Shown one piece after another: positions 22,801 through 34,346 of a stretch of DNA of 64,000 nucleotides. This stretch comes from Citrus sinensis. Its lineage: Eukaryota > Streptophyta > Magnoliopsida > Sapindales > Rutaceae. The stretch spans positions 27,811,001-27,875,000 of the forward strand of contig NC_068563.1 in the NCBI RefSeq assembly GCF_022201045.2. Direction: 5' to 3'. Positions within the stretch are counted from its first letter, which is position 1; each line of letters starts with the position of its first letter. A program made the position numbers and the translations under genes. The notes under the pieces are model-generated. The model searched no databases and was not told the DNA's origin. It saw only the letters and a list, made by a program, of their open reading frames with translations.

Positions 22801-25222
22801 TTAGTAGTTTGCATAACATAAATAGGAATTGCTTGGAGGACGGATTGGCTGAGGGTAATACGTCCTGCAAGGGACAATTGAGAAGCGGCCTAACCCGAAA
22901 GTCTTTGCTTCATTTTATCCAGAATTCCCTGGTAGGTTTGCTTCGAAACCCGGCGATGCAGCAGAGGCATGCCTAAGTAATTACCCAAATCTTTTGTGAC
23001 TGTATACCCCAGTTCACGCCCCAAACGACCAGCTACAACCCCGGAGATATTCTTAGAAAAATATACTTGAGTCTTAGATTTGTTCACCTTTGCGCCGGAG
23101 CTCAAACAAAAATCTTATAAGACCGAATTAATGAAAAAAGCTTGTGCACTAGAAGCCTCTGCAAAGAGTAATAGATCATCAGCAAAAAATAAATGGCTTA
23201 GGGGAGTACCCATTCGAGCTAATCGAATTGGTTTCCATTGTTCTTTCTGAATGGAGCGATAAATCCCATGACTCAGTCTCTCGATGCAGAGAACAAAAAT
23301 ATAAGGAGATAATGGGCCACCTTGCCGAACACCTCTACTAAGGGCAAAATCCTCCGTTAATTCCCCATTCCACAAAATGTTTATCCTATTAAACGTAATG
23401 CACTCCATTATTAACTGGATGAGATCGAAAGGCAAAGCTAGCTCCATTAAGGTCTCATGAATAAAATTCCAGTTCAATCTATCATAAGCTTTCTCGAAAT
23501 CAATCTTAATAGCCATTAAACCTTTTTTACCCATCTTCCGTCGTATAGAGTGGACAACCTCTTGAGCGATGATGATATTCTCCGTAATATGCCTGCCGGG
23601 GACAAAACTTGTCTGGTGAGGTCCAACAAGATCAGGGAGTAAAGCTTGGAGTCTAGTCACAATAATCTTGGTTACTGTTTTATAAAAAACTGTGCATAAA
23701 CTAGGCGATACATCTTAAAGGATGTGGGACGCTCAGTCTTTGAGATTATGACTAGGAGAGTTTTACTAACCTCTCTAAGGATACTGTCCGAATTGAAGAT
23801 TTCTTTTATACCAGAACTAAAAGACTCATCAACAATATGCCACTGAGCCTGATAAAACCCTACAGGGTAACCATCGATTCCAGGAGCTTTGAGCGGACTC
23901 ATCTGACAGATAGCCTCATGAATTTCTTCCTTATCAATCGACAGAGCAAGACTCGCCAAGCGGGAGTGGTCAATTTGAGGAAAACACCCTTGCACATGAT
24001 ACAACTGATATGTGTCATGTTCAAATGTATATAGAGTAGAGAAAAAATTCACAGCATGGGTTTTAATTTCTTGAGCTTCATAAAGCCAATTGCCTTCATC
24101 ATTCCTAATCACAGTGATGCGATTACAAGCCTTCCTTGTAATGGTTTTTTGGTGAAAAAACAATGTATTCTGATCCCCATATTTTATCCACTCTCTGCGA
24201 GATTTTTGATACTATAACAACTCCTCTTAGGACAGTACTTCTTCCAACTTCTTTTTTAAACTAGCCTCCAGACGATACAGGCTACTAAGAGGCCGATTTT
24301 CCAAGGCTTTCTGAACCCCACCAAGTCGTGCCAGTAATTCTTTTTTCCGTTTAAATATATTGCCAAAAATTTCCTTATTCCAACTAGCTACCTTACTTGT
24401 GAAGTTAGAAGCTGCTTGAGCATACGGCATATTTCCCTGCCAATTATCCTGCAGAAAATTCCCAAACCGATTATCTGTCATCCAGGCAGCTAGAAAACGG
24501 AACGACTTTATACTCCCCACTCCTCTACCATTGCGCTCAAAATGAACCAAAACCGGTCTGTGATCAGATTCAACTCTCGAAAGATTGGTAACTGAGTAAT
24601 TATCGAACTTTAGAATCCAATCCTTATTACTCAGAACACGATCAAGGCGCTTGGATAAACTCCCACGAGCCCAAGTGAAACGAGGACCACTGAAAGGCAA
24701 ATCAACCATTTGATTAGCATGAAACCATGAATTAAATATTGGACAAATACCCGAGCTCAGTTGAGACCCTCCACTTTTTCCTCAGCATATAAAATTGAAT
24801 TAAAATCACCCCCCACCAGCCAAGGATCATGCATCGAACTCGTAATGTAATTCAACTGATGCCAAAGTTCACGACGGTGAATGGAGTTGGGGCTCGCATA
24901 GACTGCTGTGACCCAAGCTTGAGTAATATTCTGGGCACTGATTTTTAAGTGTATAAATTGATTATGATTTAAGGCAACCTCAACATCAAAGAAATCACGC
25001 CATAACACCCAAATACCTCTAGAGAAACTATTAGCCTCCAAGCGATGAGAGCGGTCAAAACCACTTTTTTTTTATAAAATCATCTACTTTCTTCCCACTT
25101 ATTCTTGGCTTGAAAATTGCTACAACTGTAGGATTGTAGTTCTTAACTAAAGTAGCAAAAGTTTGTTTAAAAGTTGGGGACCCCACCCCTTGAACGTTCT
25201 AGAATAATATTGAAATTGTCAT
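19889..25222 (-). pseudogene. LINE ORF2 (endonuclease, reverse transcriptase, RNase H), interrupted
   Basis: From the 5' end: an APE-type endonuclease with the GDFNSILY motif (about 24757-25222) and SDHRPVLVHF at about 24550; a reverse transcriptase with the segments KAPGIDGYP, GVRQGGPLSPY and FADDLLLF (about 23115-24160), giving a F-A-D-D active site; a zinc-binding segment ending ERCGHELETTIHVL at about 21960; then RNase H with an IYREANEAADFLA end. An early TAG follows the start codon at 25222, and frames change at several points, so no full enzyme is made. Confidence 0.8.
20729..21953. mobile_element. 1.2-kb insertion inside LINE ORF2, flanked by CACATGG
   Basis: The LINE reading ETTIHVL / HVLRDCPF is split here. 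The 7-bp CACATGG occurs on both sides (20722-20728 and 21954-21960), as expected of a target duplication. The insert contains 'gggggggtgaattgg' near its low end and 'ttttacgtggttcggcaat', a sequence I recall as common in plant dispersed repeats. It has no long ORF and no clear inverted ends. At 21370-21550 it holds many copies of a TCCGGATTTCCGCTT-like motif. The class is undecided. Confidence 0.55.
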
Positions 25223-25457
25223 AAAACAATTATGGGTAAAGTGGGTGAGCAGGAACGGCTTACGCACTAAGCCCCACTATAATTCCTTCATGCACTCCAG
25301 GAGTCTCCTGTACAACCGTGTCTTCATCATCGGACATAATGGCTTCACCTTCATGTCCAAATACAGGTTGAGAATCGCCCTCATCATTCACCATTATGTT
25401 GATACCCCCTGCATCCTTGCCATCGGGAGACTCCGCAAGCTGCTTTAGAGGAAGTTG

Positions 25458-27002
25458 CTATGCAGATTTGGCAATAATTTTTTCACTGGGTGGTTGTCTT
25501 GCAATGGCCTGTCTTCTAATAGGTAATGTGACAGCCGTATGTTTTGTGGGATCAAGAGTTGTCAAGTTGAAGGTAAATTCAATGGGATCACTAGGAGTAT
25601 GTCTCAAGTGGCTCGGGCTGGGGTCATTAGTATTATGGGATAGGATTTTGGTGAAATGGGGACGTAAAGTTTCGTGCATGGAACTGGATGCGGTAGGGTG
25701 CAGTGGTTTAGGTTTCGGAAATTGTGGTTTTACCACTTGCTTTCCTTTAGATAGATGGTGATGGGGTTTTAAGATGCGAGAGGTTTTCAAAGCAGTGGTT
25801 TTTCGATTGTGGAAGTGATTGGTAATGGATGTGGTTGGTTCCTGGGGAGGGACGTGTGTGGGGTTCTGAACAACAAGCTCCTCTGTAGTTGGTGTATCAT
25901 GATCGTCAGATAAGGCAGCAAAACGAGAGGTAGTATTGAAATTCTTGCGCTGATTCCTTTCCAAATCCGTAATGTTCTCCTTATCCACAACTGGTCTAGC
26001 TCTCCCTTTTCGCTCCACAACCATCCATGGGCCAAATCTCTCACTGCTGCTGTTGGCCACAGTCGGTACACCGATCTTATCAAATGATACATTCTCTAGT
26101 GGATTGTTCTCAGGGGTTGTCTCGTTTATCCCATTCGAAGTTTGTTTATGCAAGCAAGCCGTGCTGTTGTGACCATACTTACCACATTGGTAGCATATGA
26201 TTGGCAGCCCTTCATATTCAACCTTCTGAATCCTTCCGTCCAAGTTAAACCGAGACACCAACGGCTGAGTAAGAGAGACACGAATAGCAATCCTAGCTAA
26301 TTTGCCCCTTTCCCGCAATTCAGTTCGATAATCAATCTTAATGACATTACCCACAAGTTGTCCAATCTTTCTTAGGACACGCTTATCATATAAGTGGAAA
26401 GCCATTCCAGGCAAACGAATCCAAACAACTGCAGAATCAACCTCTGTAATGGTGCTATCAAAGCTGGGAGTCCAAGGTTGGACTGTTAGATAATGTCCAA
26501 AAATTACCCATGGTCCCTCAGTTAATGCACAAACGGCATCCTCGAATGAGTTAAGCCGTATTAAATAGTAATTATTTTCAAGGTCGATTACTGAAAAATC
26601 CGAAATCATATGCCACATGACCTTTAGCCGATTGAACAAAACCTTATAGCCTATATTCCTCCCCAACAACTTTACCACCACAGAGTTTTGCCACGGTTTA
26701 ACTAATTTCTCATGGATTTGTTGGGAAAAATTAATAGTTGGCATGGCACCATCGTCCCCAACAATTACGTCTCCAAGTTCAAATTCCCACTCGTCATCCA
26801 TCTCAGTATTATCGAAACTTCTCTGTTGAGTATGGGGCATGAGTGCATCCTTGAAAGATAGCGGCGGAGGGTTATCCGCATCCATACCATGGCTGCGAAA
26901 ACAAGCCTTTTTGGTAGAACGATCCCCGGGCAGCGGTGGTGGAATCGTTTTAAGTAAACTAGGGTTTTCATGGGTTTTGAGGTTTTCAGAGCTTTCCGAC
27001 AT
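25458..27002 (-). CDS. LINE ORF1, gag-like nucleic-acid-binding protein
   Basis: Open for 514 residues from ATG at 27002. An upstream in-frame ATG at 27137 lies in host DNA and was rejected. The middle holds the DUF4283-type gag-like domain of plant L1 elements (WHMISDFSVIDLENNYYLI region). A CCHC knuckle follows, C-x2-C-x4-H-x4-C (CYQCGKYGHNSTAC). The C-terminal third is Pro/His/Thr-rich and low in complexity. The protein should coat LINE RNA. It is the only intact ORF of the element. Confidence 0.75.
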   Translation of the reverse strand: MSESSENLKTHENPSLLKTIPPPLPGDRSTKKACFRSHGMDADNPPPLSFKDALMPHTQQRSFDNTEMDDEWEFELGDVIVGDDGAMPTINFSQQIHEKLVKPWQNSVVVKLLGRNIGYKVLFNRLKVMWHMISDFSVIDLENNYYLIRLNSFEDAVCALTEGPWVIFGHYLTVQPWTPSFDSTITEVDSAVVWIRLPGMAFHLYDKRVLRKIGQLVGNVIKIDYRTELRERGKLARIAIRVSLTQPLVSRFNLDGRIQKVEYEGLPIICYQCGKYGHNSTACLHKQTSNGINETTPENNPLENVSFDKIGVPTVANSSSERFGPWMVVERKGRARPVVDKENITDLERNQRKNFNTTSRFAALSDDHDTPTTEELVVQNPTHVPPQEPTTSITNHFHNRKTTALKTSRILKPHHHLSKGKQVVKPQFPKPKPLHPTASSSMHETLRPHFTKILSHNTNDPSPSHLRHTPSDPIEFTFNLTTLDPTKHTAVTLPIRRQAIARQPPSEKIIAKSA

Positions 27003-27267
27003 CTTCGGGACTAAGTCAAAACAATCATATTCATCGAGTCGTTGCAACATTAATGAAGTATTAAAAGCGAATAGAAAAGCTTTTTCATGACGTCGATCTT
27101 TATCTACAATGAAAATTTGAAACTCATACGTGTACATGCATGTATCACAAAGTCAACAGAGTAATGACATTCCTTTGTGACAATTTCAGAATCTAAAAAT
27201 CACAATAAATAACCGAAAGGAAAAGTCACAATACAATAGATATTTGTATTGAAAATACAATTGAAGG

Positions 27268-27467
27268 TGTGAGTGGTTCGGCACTCTCACTCCTTAAGAG
27301 AGGTCACGGGTTCAAGTCCCGCTCTCGTATGGAGTCACCACTTTGGCCAGCACTTTACCCCTTATGGGTCGACCCGGAGTGAGCGGGGATTAGTCTGGGT
27401 TGTGGTACAGGCTTAAAGGTGTCTCCCACAGTTGGGACCCACTTAGGACCACCTCGTGGTTCAAACC
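27268..27467 (+). mobile_element. tRNA-derived SINE with 17-bp target duplication
   Basis: A 200-bp body starts with an A-box-like 'tgtgagtggttcggc' and a B-box-like 'gggttcaagtcccgct' 40 bp later, giving an internal Pol III promoter. It is flanked by perfect 17-bp repeats 'gaaaatacaattgaagg' (27251-27267, 27468-27484). The empty site is preserved in the duplicated segment at 34100-34116 with one difference. The element therefore inserted after the duplication. Confidence 0.9.
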
Positions 27468-27682
27468 GAAAATACAATTGAAGGAACAAAGAATTATGAG
27501 TTACAATTCCGTGTCTCATGCACCGTATCCCATTCAAATTTCACTGGGGGAAAAAAATAAAAGAGACAATCACTAGCTAGTACAGGATGAAAAATCAGCG
27601 TTTCCCGTAATTTTATTTGGACAAATTGGTTAATTATCACATAATACTACAATTAACAACATTTAAATGAACTTTATATTGT

Positions 27683-29624
27683 TCAATTGGTGGCTCTTGC
27701 AGCCTTTCCTTGCGGTGATCTCATGTCACGAATCCGCTTCTCTCTAGAAAGAACTTCTGCTAGTCTGCAAAATTAAATAAATTAAATAAAAAACATGAAT
27801 TAGTATAAGTGTACATGCATTGAAATACATGCTAACTGATTAACAATTACGTACCTTATGAGAGCCTCGTCATTAGTACCCTGACCACATGGCTCACACA
27901 GTCCAGTTTCGAAATTGACCTTTGTGACTGGTTTCTTCAGCAGTCTTTCACCAATTCCCACAAGACTCTCGAGGTTCTTTTTGGTGGCAACATCAACTGA
28001 AGCCTCGTCTCCAGTTAGTGTATCATCCTGGATGCGAAGATAACCGTTTTCAGAATGAAGGGCTTTAAAAGCAGTGGAAATGTGAAAGTCCGTCATGTCG
28101 CTGCTTGATTGCATGAACACATCCACCAATGGAGTCGAACTTTCACTCGACAACCAACCCAACACACCCCACTTAGCTGCTTTAAGGGCGTCGTACTTCG
28201 CTTCAGTTTTTGGCGCACCAGTCCCTAACGATATCACCAGAAACCGAGTGTAATCCATTGCGTTGATTGCATAGTAGTCAGAACTTCCCCGATTGATTTC
28301 TTTGGTTACCTCGTTCAAAGCAACTAGAGTCTGAAAAATTATACATATATTATATAAGTTTTCCGTCATTGGAGAATTTTTCAATAATTAATTAATAAAG
28401 ATCGATCGAAATATATAATTATACCGGATTGTTAGCGGCAACGCCACCGTCAATGAGATCAAAACGTCTCACTGTTCCTGTGGAATCTTTGGTTTCAAAC
28501 GAATGGGCTGGAAGATAAGTAGGGGCGGCTGAAGTTGCAACGCAGATATCGGAGAGTGAGGCATCTAGGCTGGGATTTTGCTTCATCTGATAATTAAATC
28601 ACGCGGAACACATGCAATCAAGTTAGAGCTTAATTATTTTAATGCCTTTTTTTTTTTTTTTGGAGAGATAGTGGTGAAGTTTTATGTACGGACCTCGTAG
28701 CTGGAGAAGATAGTTGGCTGGAGATTCTTGATGTCAAAAGTTGGAATCACAACGTTTGTCAACGTCTCGTGCAGCTTTTTATCTCCTAATTTTTCCTTCA
28801 CCAGGCGATGTAGATATTTGCCATCATATTTTGGCCCAGTGAGAGACTTAATCAGCTTTGTAGCAGGACCAAAGGGGCCACTGTAATACATACAATAAGA
28901 AAATATATCAATCGAAATCAATTTTTTTTTTCTTTTTTCTTTTTCCTTTTCCCCCCTTCTCTTTGCCACACAAGTATATCAAGATTGTTACCTAGATTGG
29001 GGAAAGATTTTAGGGCAGTGATTCAGATAAAATTCCTTGATATCCTTAGCAGCAAACAGGGGGCGGTTTTGCTCATTTGGGGCCGTTAGCATAGCGGTCA
29101 CAAGACCACCGGTGCTCGTTCCGGAAATCACATCAAAATAGTCTGCAATTCTTGCTTCCTCTCCGTCAAGTTTCTGTTCAAATTTCCGACCAAAAATCAT
29201 TATTACTCTACTCTATAAATCTATACATCCCAAATTTCTTAATCCAAAAGGCTATCCCAAATGATGTGACAATCATTAATTGGTTAGTAGGAATAATATA
29301 ATTAATTTACTTAAATTTTATAAAGAATTACTAGTCAATCAATGAATGATACGTCATTCAGGATAAAAAATTTGAGATGTATGTCATTTCTCTTATCTCT
29401 TAAGTAATGATGCATGAAACCATATATAATATGCATGCATGCTTATGTTGTGACAACGTAATACATACTAAATCTATTGATACTACCTGAAGCTCGGACT
29501 CTAAGAAGGCAAGGATAGTCGCAGGGATGATTCCTCTAATTCCACCTCCATCGATGCTAAGAATGGTGACAAGGTTACCAAAAGTTGGAGGCTGTATGGG
29601 TGATCTCGGAGTTTGGATTTCCAT
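27683..29624 (-). CDS. patatin-like phospholipase/acyl hydrolase, copy 1
   Basis: Six exons on the minus strand: 29487-29624, 28992-29173, 28694-28880, 28425-28586, 27855-28330, 27683-27764. All borders are GT/AG with consistent phase, giving 408 residues, the usual size of plant patatin-like proteins (PLP/pPLA-II). These cytosolic lipid acyl hydrolases release fatty acids from phospho- and galactolipids, often in defence or stress. Visible features are the oxyanion-hole motif DGGGIRG (25-31), the nucleophile elbow GTSTGG (Ser66) and the catalytic Asp in DGGVAANNP (Asp215), so the Ser-Asp dyad is intact. There is no signal peptide; the protein starts MEIQTPRSP. The first ATG after the TATA box could instead be 29639, adding MLVFL, but the shorter start fits the family. 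A near-identical copy lies 6.7 kb away. Confidence 0.93.
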
Positions 29625-29784
29625 TAGAAAAACTAACAAGGTAATTCAAAAAGGATCCAGGGATATATGGATTAAGAAAGCGGGAGATTGTTCAGTTAAT
29701 TGAAGTTTTTGGAGCCTTGAACTTGAGTGTCTCTGCTGAAATGATGTTGTAGTAGTACGAATCCTTAAGGAAATGCATGCGCGG

Positions 29785-29792
29785 TATTTATA
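29785..29792 (-). promoter_or_regulatory. TATA box of patatin-like gene copy 1
   Basis: TATAAATA on the minus strand, about 160 bp upstream of the start codon. It is conserved in sequence and position in copy 2 while nearby bases differ. Confidence 0.6.
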
Positions 29793-30350
29793 GACCTCTG
29801 CTTCGCGCAAAATTAATTTAGTTTGAATGTTCAAAATTATCCAAGAGATTTCTCTAGTCTAACATTTTGACCCAGTATGCGCAGCTTCTCGGATGGCTTC
29901 ACATTGATCCAAATTCTTTCGGTTGCCTGGACATGGATTGAGTTGGACCACATATTTTTGCCCAAGAGGGCAATTGAAAATTTACATGTAGAGAAGTACA
30001 ATATATGTTAATAGACGGTTAAAAGCATCATGTTGAATAGGTAAAAAATAAATCATTTAGCCGTGGGTCTGGGTTCCAAATAACTAGTGGATGATGAATT
30101 TGAGAATATCCCAGTTACAATTAATCTGCAGGCAGTTGCATTAACATGACTATGAAAGAATCAAAGCAACGACAAGAAGTAACTGTCTGAAATGTCATCC
30201 AGTTAAGAAGACCAATTATATGTTGATAAGTTGACGTGCAAGTGAGTTGCCTTTCGCTTATCTTGCCTTTTTCTTCATTTTTTTTTTCAATTTGTAATCT
30301 CTAAGTTCGGATCGTTTGCAATGAGCCTGGCATATCGAATTGAGGCAAGG

Positions 30351-31020
30351 TAATGTCAATCATTGACCTTATATTTTTGTTCTATTTTCTTCGCCATTGC
30401 GTGATCATGCATGACTGTTACAGCTCTTCAAAAATTACTACGAGTGCGATTTTCGAGCAGCCATGGGCGCGCGGATAATCTTATATTAATCATTGTTTTA
30501 TCACGTGAATTGCATGGCCAGCGTTTAGGAGTTATCGGGCCGCCGCCAGTTCGGTAGTTATCCTCTCATAAACGTCTGCGAAGAAATAAATTGCTTAACA
30601 ATAATAATATAATATAATCATAAATTATCATACAATCTCTTTCCTATAAATTAAAAATCATGCATTTATTCATATGGTTTGAATGAACAAGTCGAAGAAT
30701 AAAATAGTTATGAAAATAATTACATGGAACCTGAAATACTTTTATTCAGCTAGTTTATTATAAATGTTTGTGCAACTGTTTGTGAATGTAGCGTTATTTT
30801 ATATAAGCGCCGGCTCTCGCATAATTTAATGAATTTGAAAATTACATCCTGTGTATGTGTTTTCTTCACATGGGATGATCCTTATCTTAAATATTATTGT
30901 TAAACTTTTAATAATAATAATTACAGGAAAAAAATGTTCAATACCAAACAAATCTAGATTATGGTGATGTCAATGGTCAGCAACATCAAGGTTTCTGTCC
31001 TTTTTAATTTGATTATTTTT
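30351..31020. other. AT-rich spacer between patatin copies, no gene seen
   Basis: Unique to this interval; no ORF with family resemblance. Confidence 0.4.
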
Positions 31021-32120
31021 ATGTCGATTAGCATCATGTATTGGAATGTCTAAGGGGCGGCCTCGTCTAAATTTAGGCGCTCTTTTAAGACAGTTGTTAA
31101 AAATTATAACCCTTCTGAAACTCGTGTTAGTGGAATTAAAACATATGAGTTTATTAAGAAAAATGGTTTTGATCATTCTCATCGAGTTGAAGTAGTAGGC
31201 TTCTCTGGAGGAATTTGACTCCTCTTGCGGAGTTTTATAGAGGTGGATGTGTTGTTTAATCATAGGTAAATTATTCATTTTAGAATTTGTATGAATAATG
31301 TCTTTGTCTTGGGCAACAACTGTTTATTCTAGCCCAAATCCAATGTTGTGGAGACAGTTATGGAATCATATGGATAACCTTGCTCGTTCAATTCAAAGTC
31401 TTTGGTTGATTGATAGGGATTTTAACTCTATTTTGTATGCTTCTGAAAAACATGGGGGCGTTGCAAGGCATCATGGAGTGTGTAGTTTGTTTCGACAGTG
31501 GTTTAATGGGCATAAAATTTTTTATTTAAAATTTAAAGGTCAATGGTTTACCTAGTCACGTGGAACTCTTCTTAAACGACCACTAAAGTTCGCGGATAAT
31601 TATGTTCTTCATCTTCTGAAGGTTGCCTTAGATCACAGGCCAGTGCTGGTTTGGTTTAAGGGAGCTGATTACAAGAAACAAGTTAATATGCCTTTTCGGT
31701 TTTTGGCATCTTGGTTAACTCATGAGCATTTTAACACATTTGTAAAGCAGACGTGGGATCCTAATGTTCACTATAATACTACGTAATATTACGGCCTCTC
31801 AGTTTGTCCATGCGGTTCAAGGTTGGAATCGGGATGTGTTTGGAAATATTTTTTAGCACAAATGAAGGTTAATGGCTCGGATTAATGGTATTCAAGCAGC
31901 CTTAGAGAATTATAGCTTTAGAGGGCTGATTCAATTAGAGGCACAATTACACAGTGAGTTGGAGGTATTATTAGCTGTGGAATTATGTGAGTTTGAGAAT
32001 GAGATTGCAATTATACGAGAGTTTGTGGGTTTTTTTTTTCTCTTTCAACGTAAGGAATTTATGATCTCTTATGATAAAATAATAACATTAAGAAGGAAAT
32101 CAAACTTCAGTGTTTGAAAT
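31021..32120 (+). mobile_element. L1 LINE fragment, endonuclease part of ORF2
   Basis: Starts ATG-TCG-ATT like the ORF2 start of the larger LINE (both give M-x-I-S-I then N-V-stop-G) and runs about 1.1 kb on the + strand. It includes the endonuclease motif DRDFNSILYAS (GDFNSI in intact copies; here G is replaced by R), the DHRPVLVWF motif near 31630, and an end resembling ENYSFRGLIQLEAQL. Stops and frame changes are frequent. No reverse transcriptase follows, so this is a truncated relic in the orientation opposite to the other LINE. Confidence 0.75.
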
Positions 32121-33883
32121 TTGGATCGGTATACGTAGGGACAATGAGCCAGCAGGTGGAGGACTTGTAATAATGATGAAAATTTCCAAGAAAAGGAAGG
32201 TGAATGCGAATATCCCACTGGTGGAGTGGAGTTGAGAATTCTCTCTACATGTACCTACAGCTTTCATGGAGTTTCAGCCTCAACTACAGTATATTAAATC
32301 TTCCCTATTAGTTCCATTTTTTTTTTGTTTAAAGTCACAAGTTCTTCCACTACTTGAAATCATAAGCGACTCATGAAACGGTCAAAATCAGGACTAAATT
32401 AAAGTTGATCCCCAAGTGAAACACCACGGCTTTGGTGTGCATATAATCGGTATCAAATTATGAAATGATAATTTTGAAGACTATGTTGATCCTTCACCGA
32501 AATATCATTGCTAATTTGGGTCATATTGAGTGACGATGATCTGTGTTTGTCACTCGGAGTAGGTAATCGATTCAGAATCAAATTAAACCTTGAAAGGAGT
32601 TGTTGGCGCAATAAAGCATGTAATGGAAGCAGAACAAATGCGTACCGAAAGTGGAATAAAAACAATTTATCTAATGTTAAATCAATTCTCGCATTCTCTC
32701 TAAAGAAGCCAATGGATTTCCACATTACAGACTTATTTCGTTGACGTGTATTGCTTCTGGTTCTTTGTTTTGATTTTCTTGCGTTATTACTTTTCTTCAA
32801 TGCCTCTATGTGGTGTGAGGCTCATTTTATTTGTCCTAATTAATACGTTGTATTATTTGCTATCAAATCTTAATAAATTACCAGATGATTTAATACACAA
32901 AAAAAATTTAATAAATTACCAATGTATTAAGGTTTTAAAAAAACAACAATTCTCGCAAACACACCATTGCACCAGCCAGCTGTGGTGTAGCTCCTCCCTT
33001 ACCAAACAAAAACAAAATAATAGATATTTTTTTAAATTTATTACTCATTTACAATTTTAACTAATATTATAGATCATTTTATTTACAATTTTAGCGAAAG
33101 TGAAGAATTAAAAAAAAATCAGTACCAATTCATTTGAGATGAGAGATTATAATAGATTTGCAAGAGAATAAGAGATTTAATAATAAGTAGTGGCAATTGG
33201 TTAATATTTATACAAAAGAGCTTTGATGCAAACAATAAAATTTTCTATGCAAATTAATGTAAAGGGGGGGGGGGGCTTGCAAATTGTCTAGAGAAATATA
33301 TCATATATTAACACTTCATATAAATAATCATCAACGAATACGATAGCTTAGACTGGCTCTACCTTAATTATTGCAACAACCCTATGGGCTATGATTATTA
33401 AGAGTCATCATTCAAATCTCTTTCCCGAAAAGCGATGTAATGTTATACAATATGGTAGCTTACAAATACTTCTGTAATATTTGTTATAGGATCACGACAA
33501 AGCAGTGTCAAAAGCCAATTTTTGTTTTTTTTTTTAAATGGAGGAGCGAGAAAGCTTCAAGGGGAAATGTATTGGACGCTACTTTCTCATTCGTTTCTTG
33601 TCATATGTATGTTTTAATTAATTATAATAATATATAAATCCAAGTAACAAGTATTGAACTAATAAAGAACAATGATCAACAAGCACCTAAGACCTTCTCA
33701 TTATTTCGAACCCTTATATTATTAATTTAAGTATTTTTTCACCATATATAAAATAAGCACATAGTTAGCTGGCTATTCGACAATCTGATCAATTGATTTT
33801 CTTGAGCGAAATTGGGAAAAATTATTGTTGACCCCTATTTTTAGCATAGCATCCTAATATTTCAAAAATACTCAAAACCCCAA
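32121..33883. other. intergenic stretch, no gene seen
   Basis: AT-rich with a 13-base G run near 33265 and a T run near 33520. Open frames on both strands (for example 32453-32800) overlap one another and show no conserved motif. Confidence 0.4.
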
Positions 33884-34346
33884 GTCGTTGCAACATTAAT
33901 GAAGTATTAAAAGCGAATAGAAGAGCTTTTTCATGACCTTTATCTACAATGACAAATTGAAAATAATATGTGTACATGCATGATTGCATGTATCGCAAAG
34001 TCAACTGGTGTAATGTCATTTCTTTGTGAAATTTTCAAAATCTAAAAATCACAATAAACAAGTGAAAGGAAAAGTCACAATACAATAGATATTTGTATTG
34101 AAAATACTATTGAAGGAACAAAGAATTATGAGTTACAATTCCATGTCTCATGCACCGTATCCCATTCAAATGTCATTGGGGAAAAAAAAATAAAAGAGAC
34201 AATCAGTAGCCAGTATAGGATGAAAAATCAGCCTTCCACGTAATTTTATTTTGACAAATTGGTCAATTATCACATAACACTACAGTTAACAACATTTAAA
34301 TGAATTAAAAAATATATAATCCTTTGTGCTGGGCGATTTATATTGT

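Larger units (their letters stand above)
19854..27037 (-). mobile_element. L1-type LINE with RNase H domain, decayed
   Basis: About 7.2 kb on the minus strand, ending in a poly-A tail (T-run 19854-19864 on +). It contains ORF1 with a gag-like and CCHC domain, then ORF2 with endonuclease, reverse transcriptase, a zinc-binding region and a terminal RNase H domain, as in many plant L1 elements. ORF2 holds several stops and frameshifts and a 1.2-kb insertion. The 5' end meets patatin-flank DNA at about 27037, exactly where the segmental duplication starts. No matching target duplication is seen there, so the 5' junction was probably rearranged. Confidence 0.85.
27038..30350. repeat. segmental duplication, unit 1 (patatin gene and flanks)
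   Basis: Matches 33884-37927 in the same orientation, nearly identical over exons and introns of the patatin-like gene and more diverged in outer flanks. Unit 1 carries a SINE at 27268-27467 absent from unit 2, and lacks the 852-bp MITE present in unit 2. Confidence 0.9.

Noticed and set aside
25458-27137. LINE ORF1 starting at 27137
   Set aside because: The first 45 codons lie in the patatin-flank duplication and the LINE 5' leader; ATG at 27002 fits the element.
27268-27467. Functional tRNA gene
   Set aside because: A- and B-boxes are present, but there is no cloverleaf acceptor stem, and the 17-bp target duplications show it is a SINE.
29646-29834. 62-residue ORF upstream of patatin copy 1 (and its twin at 36301-36489)
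   Set aside because: It overlaps the TATA box and 5' leader; its presence in both units reflects duplication, not coding.
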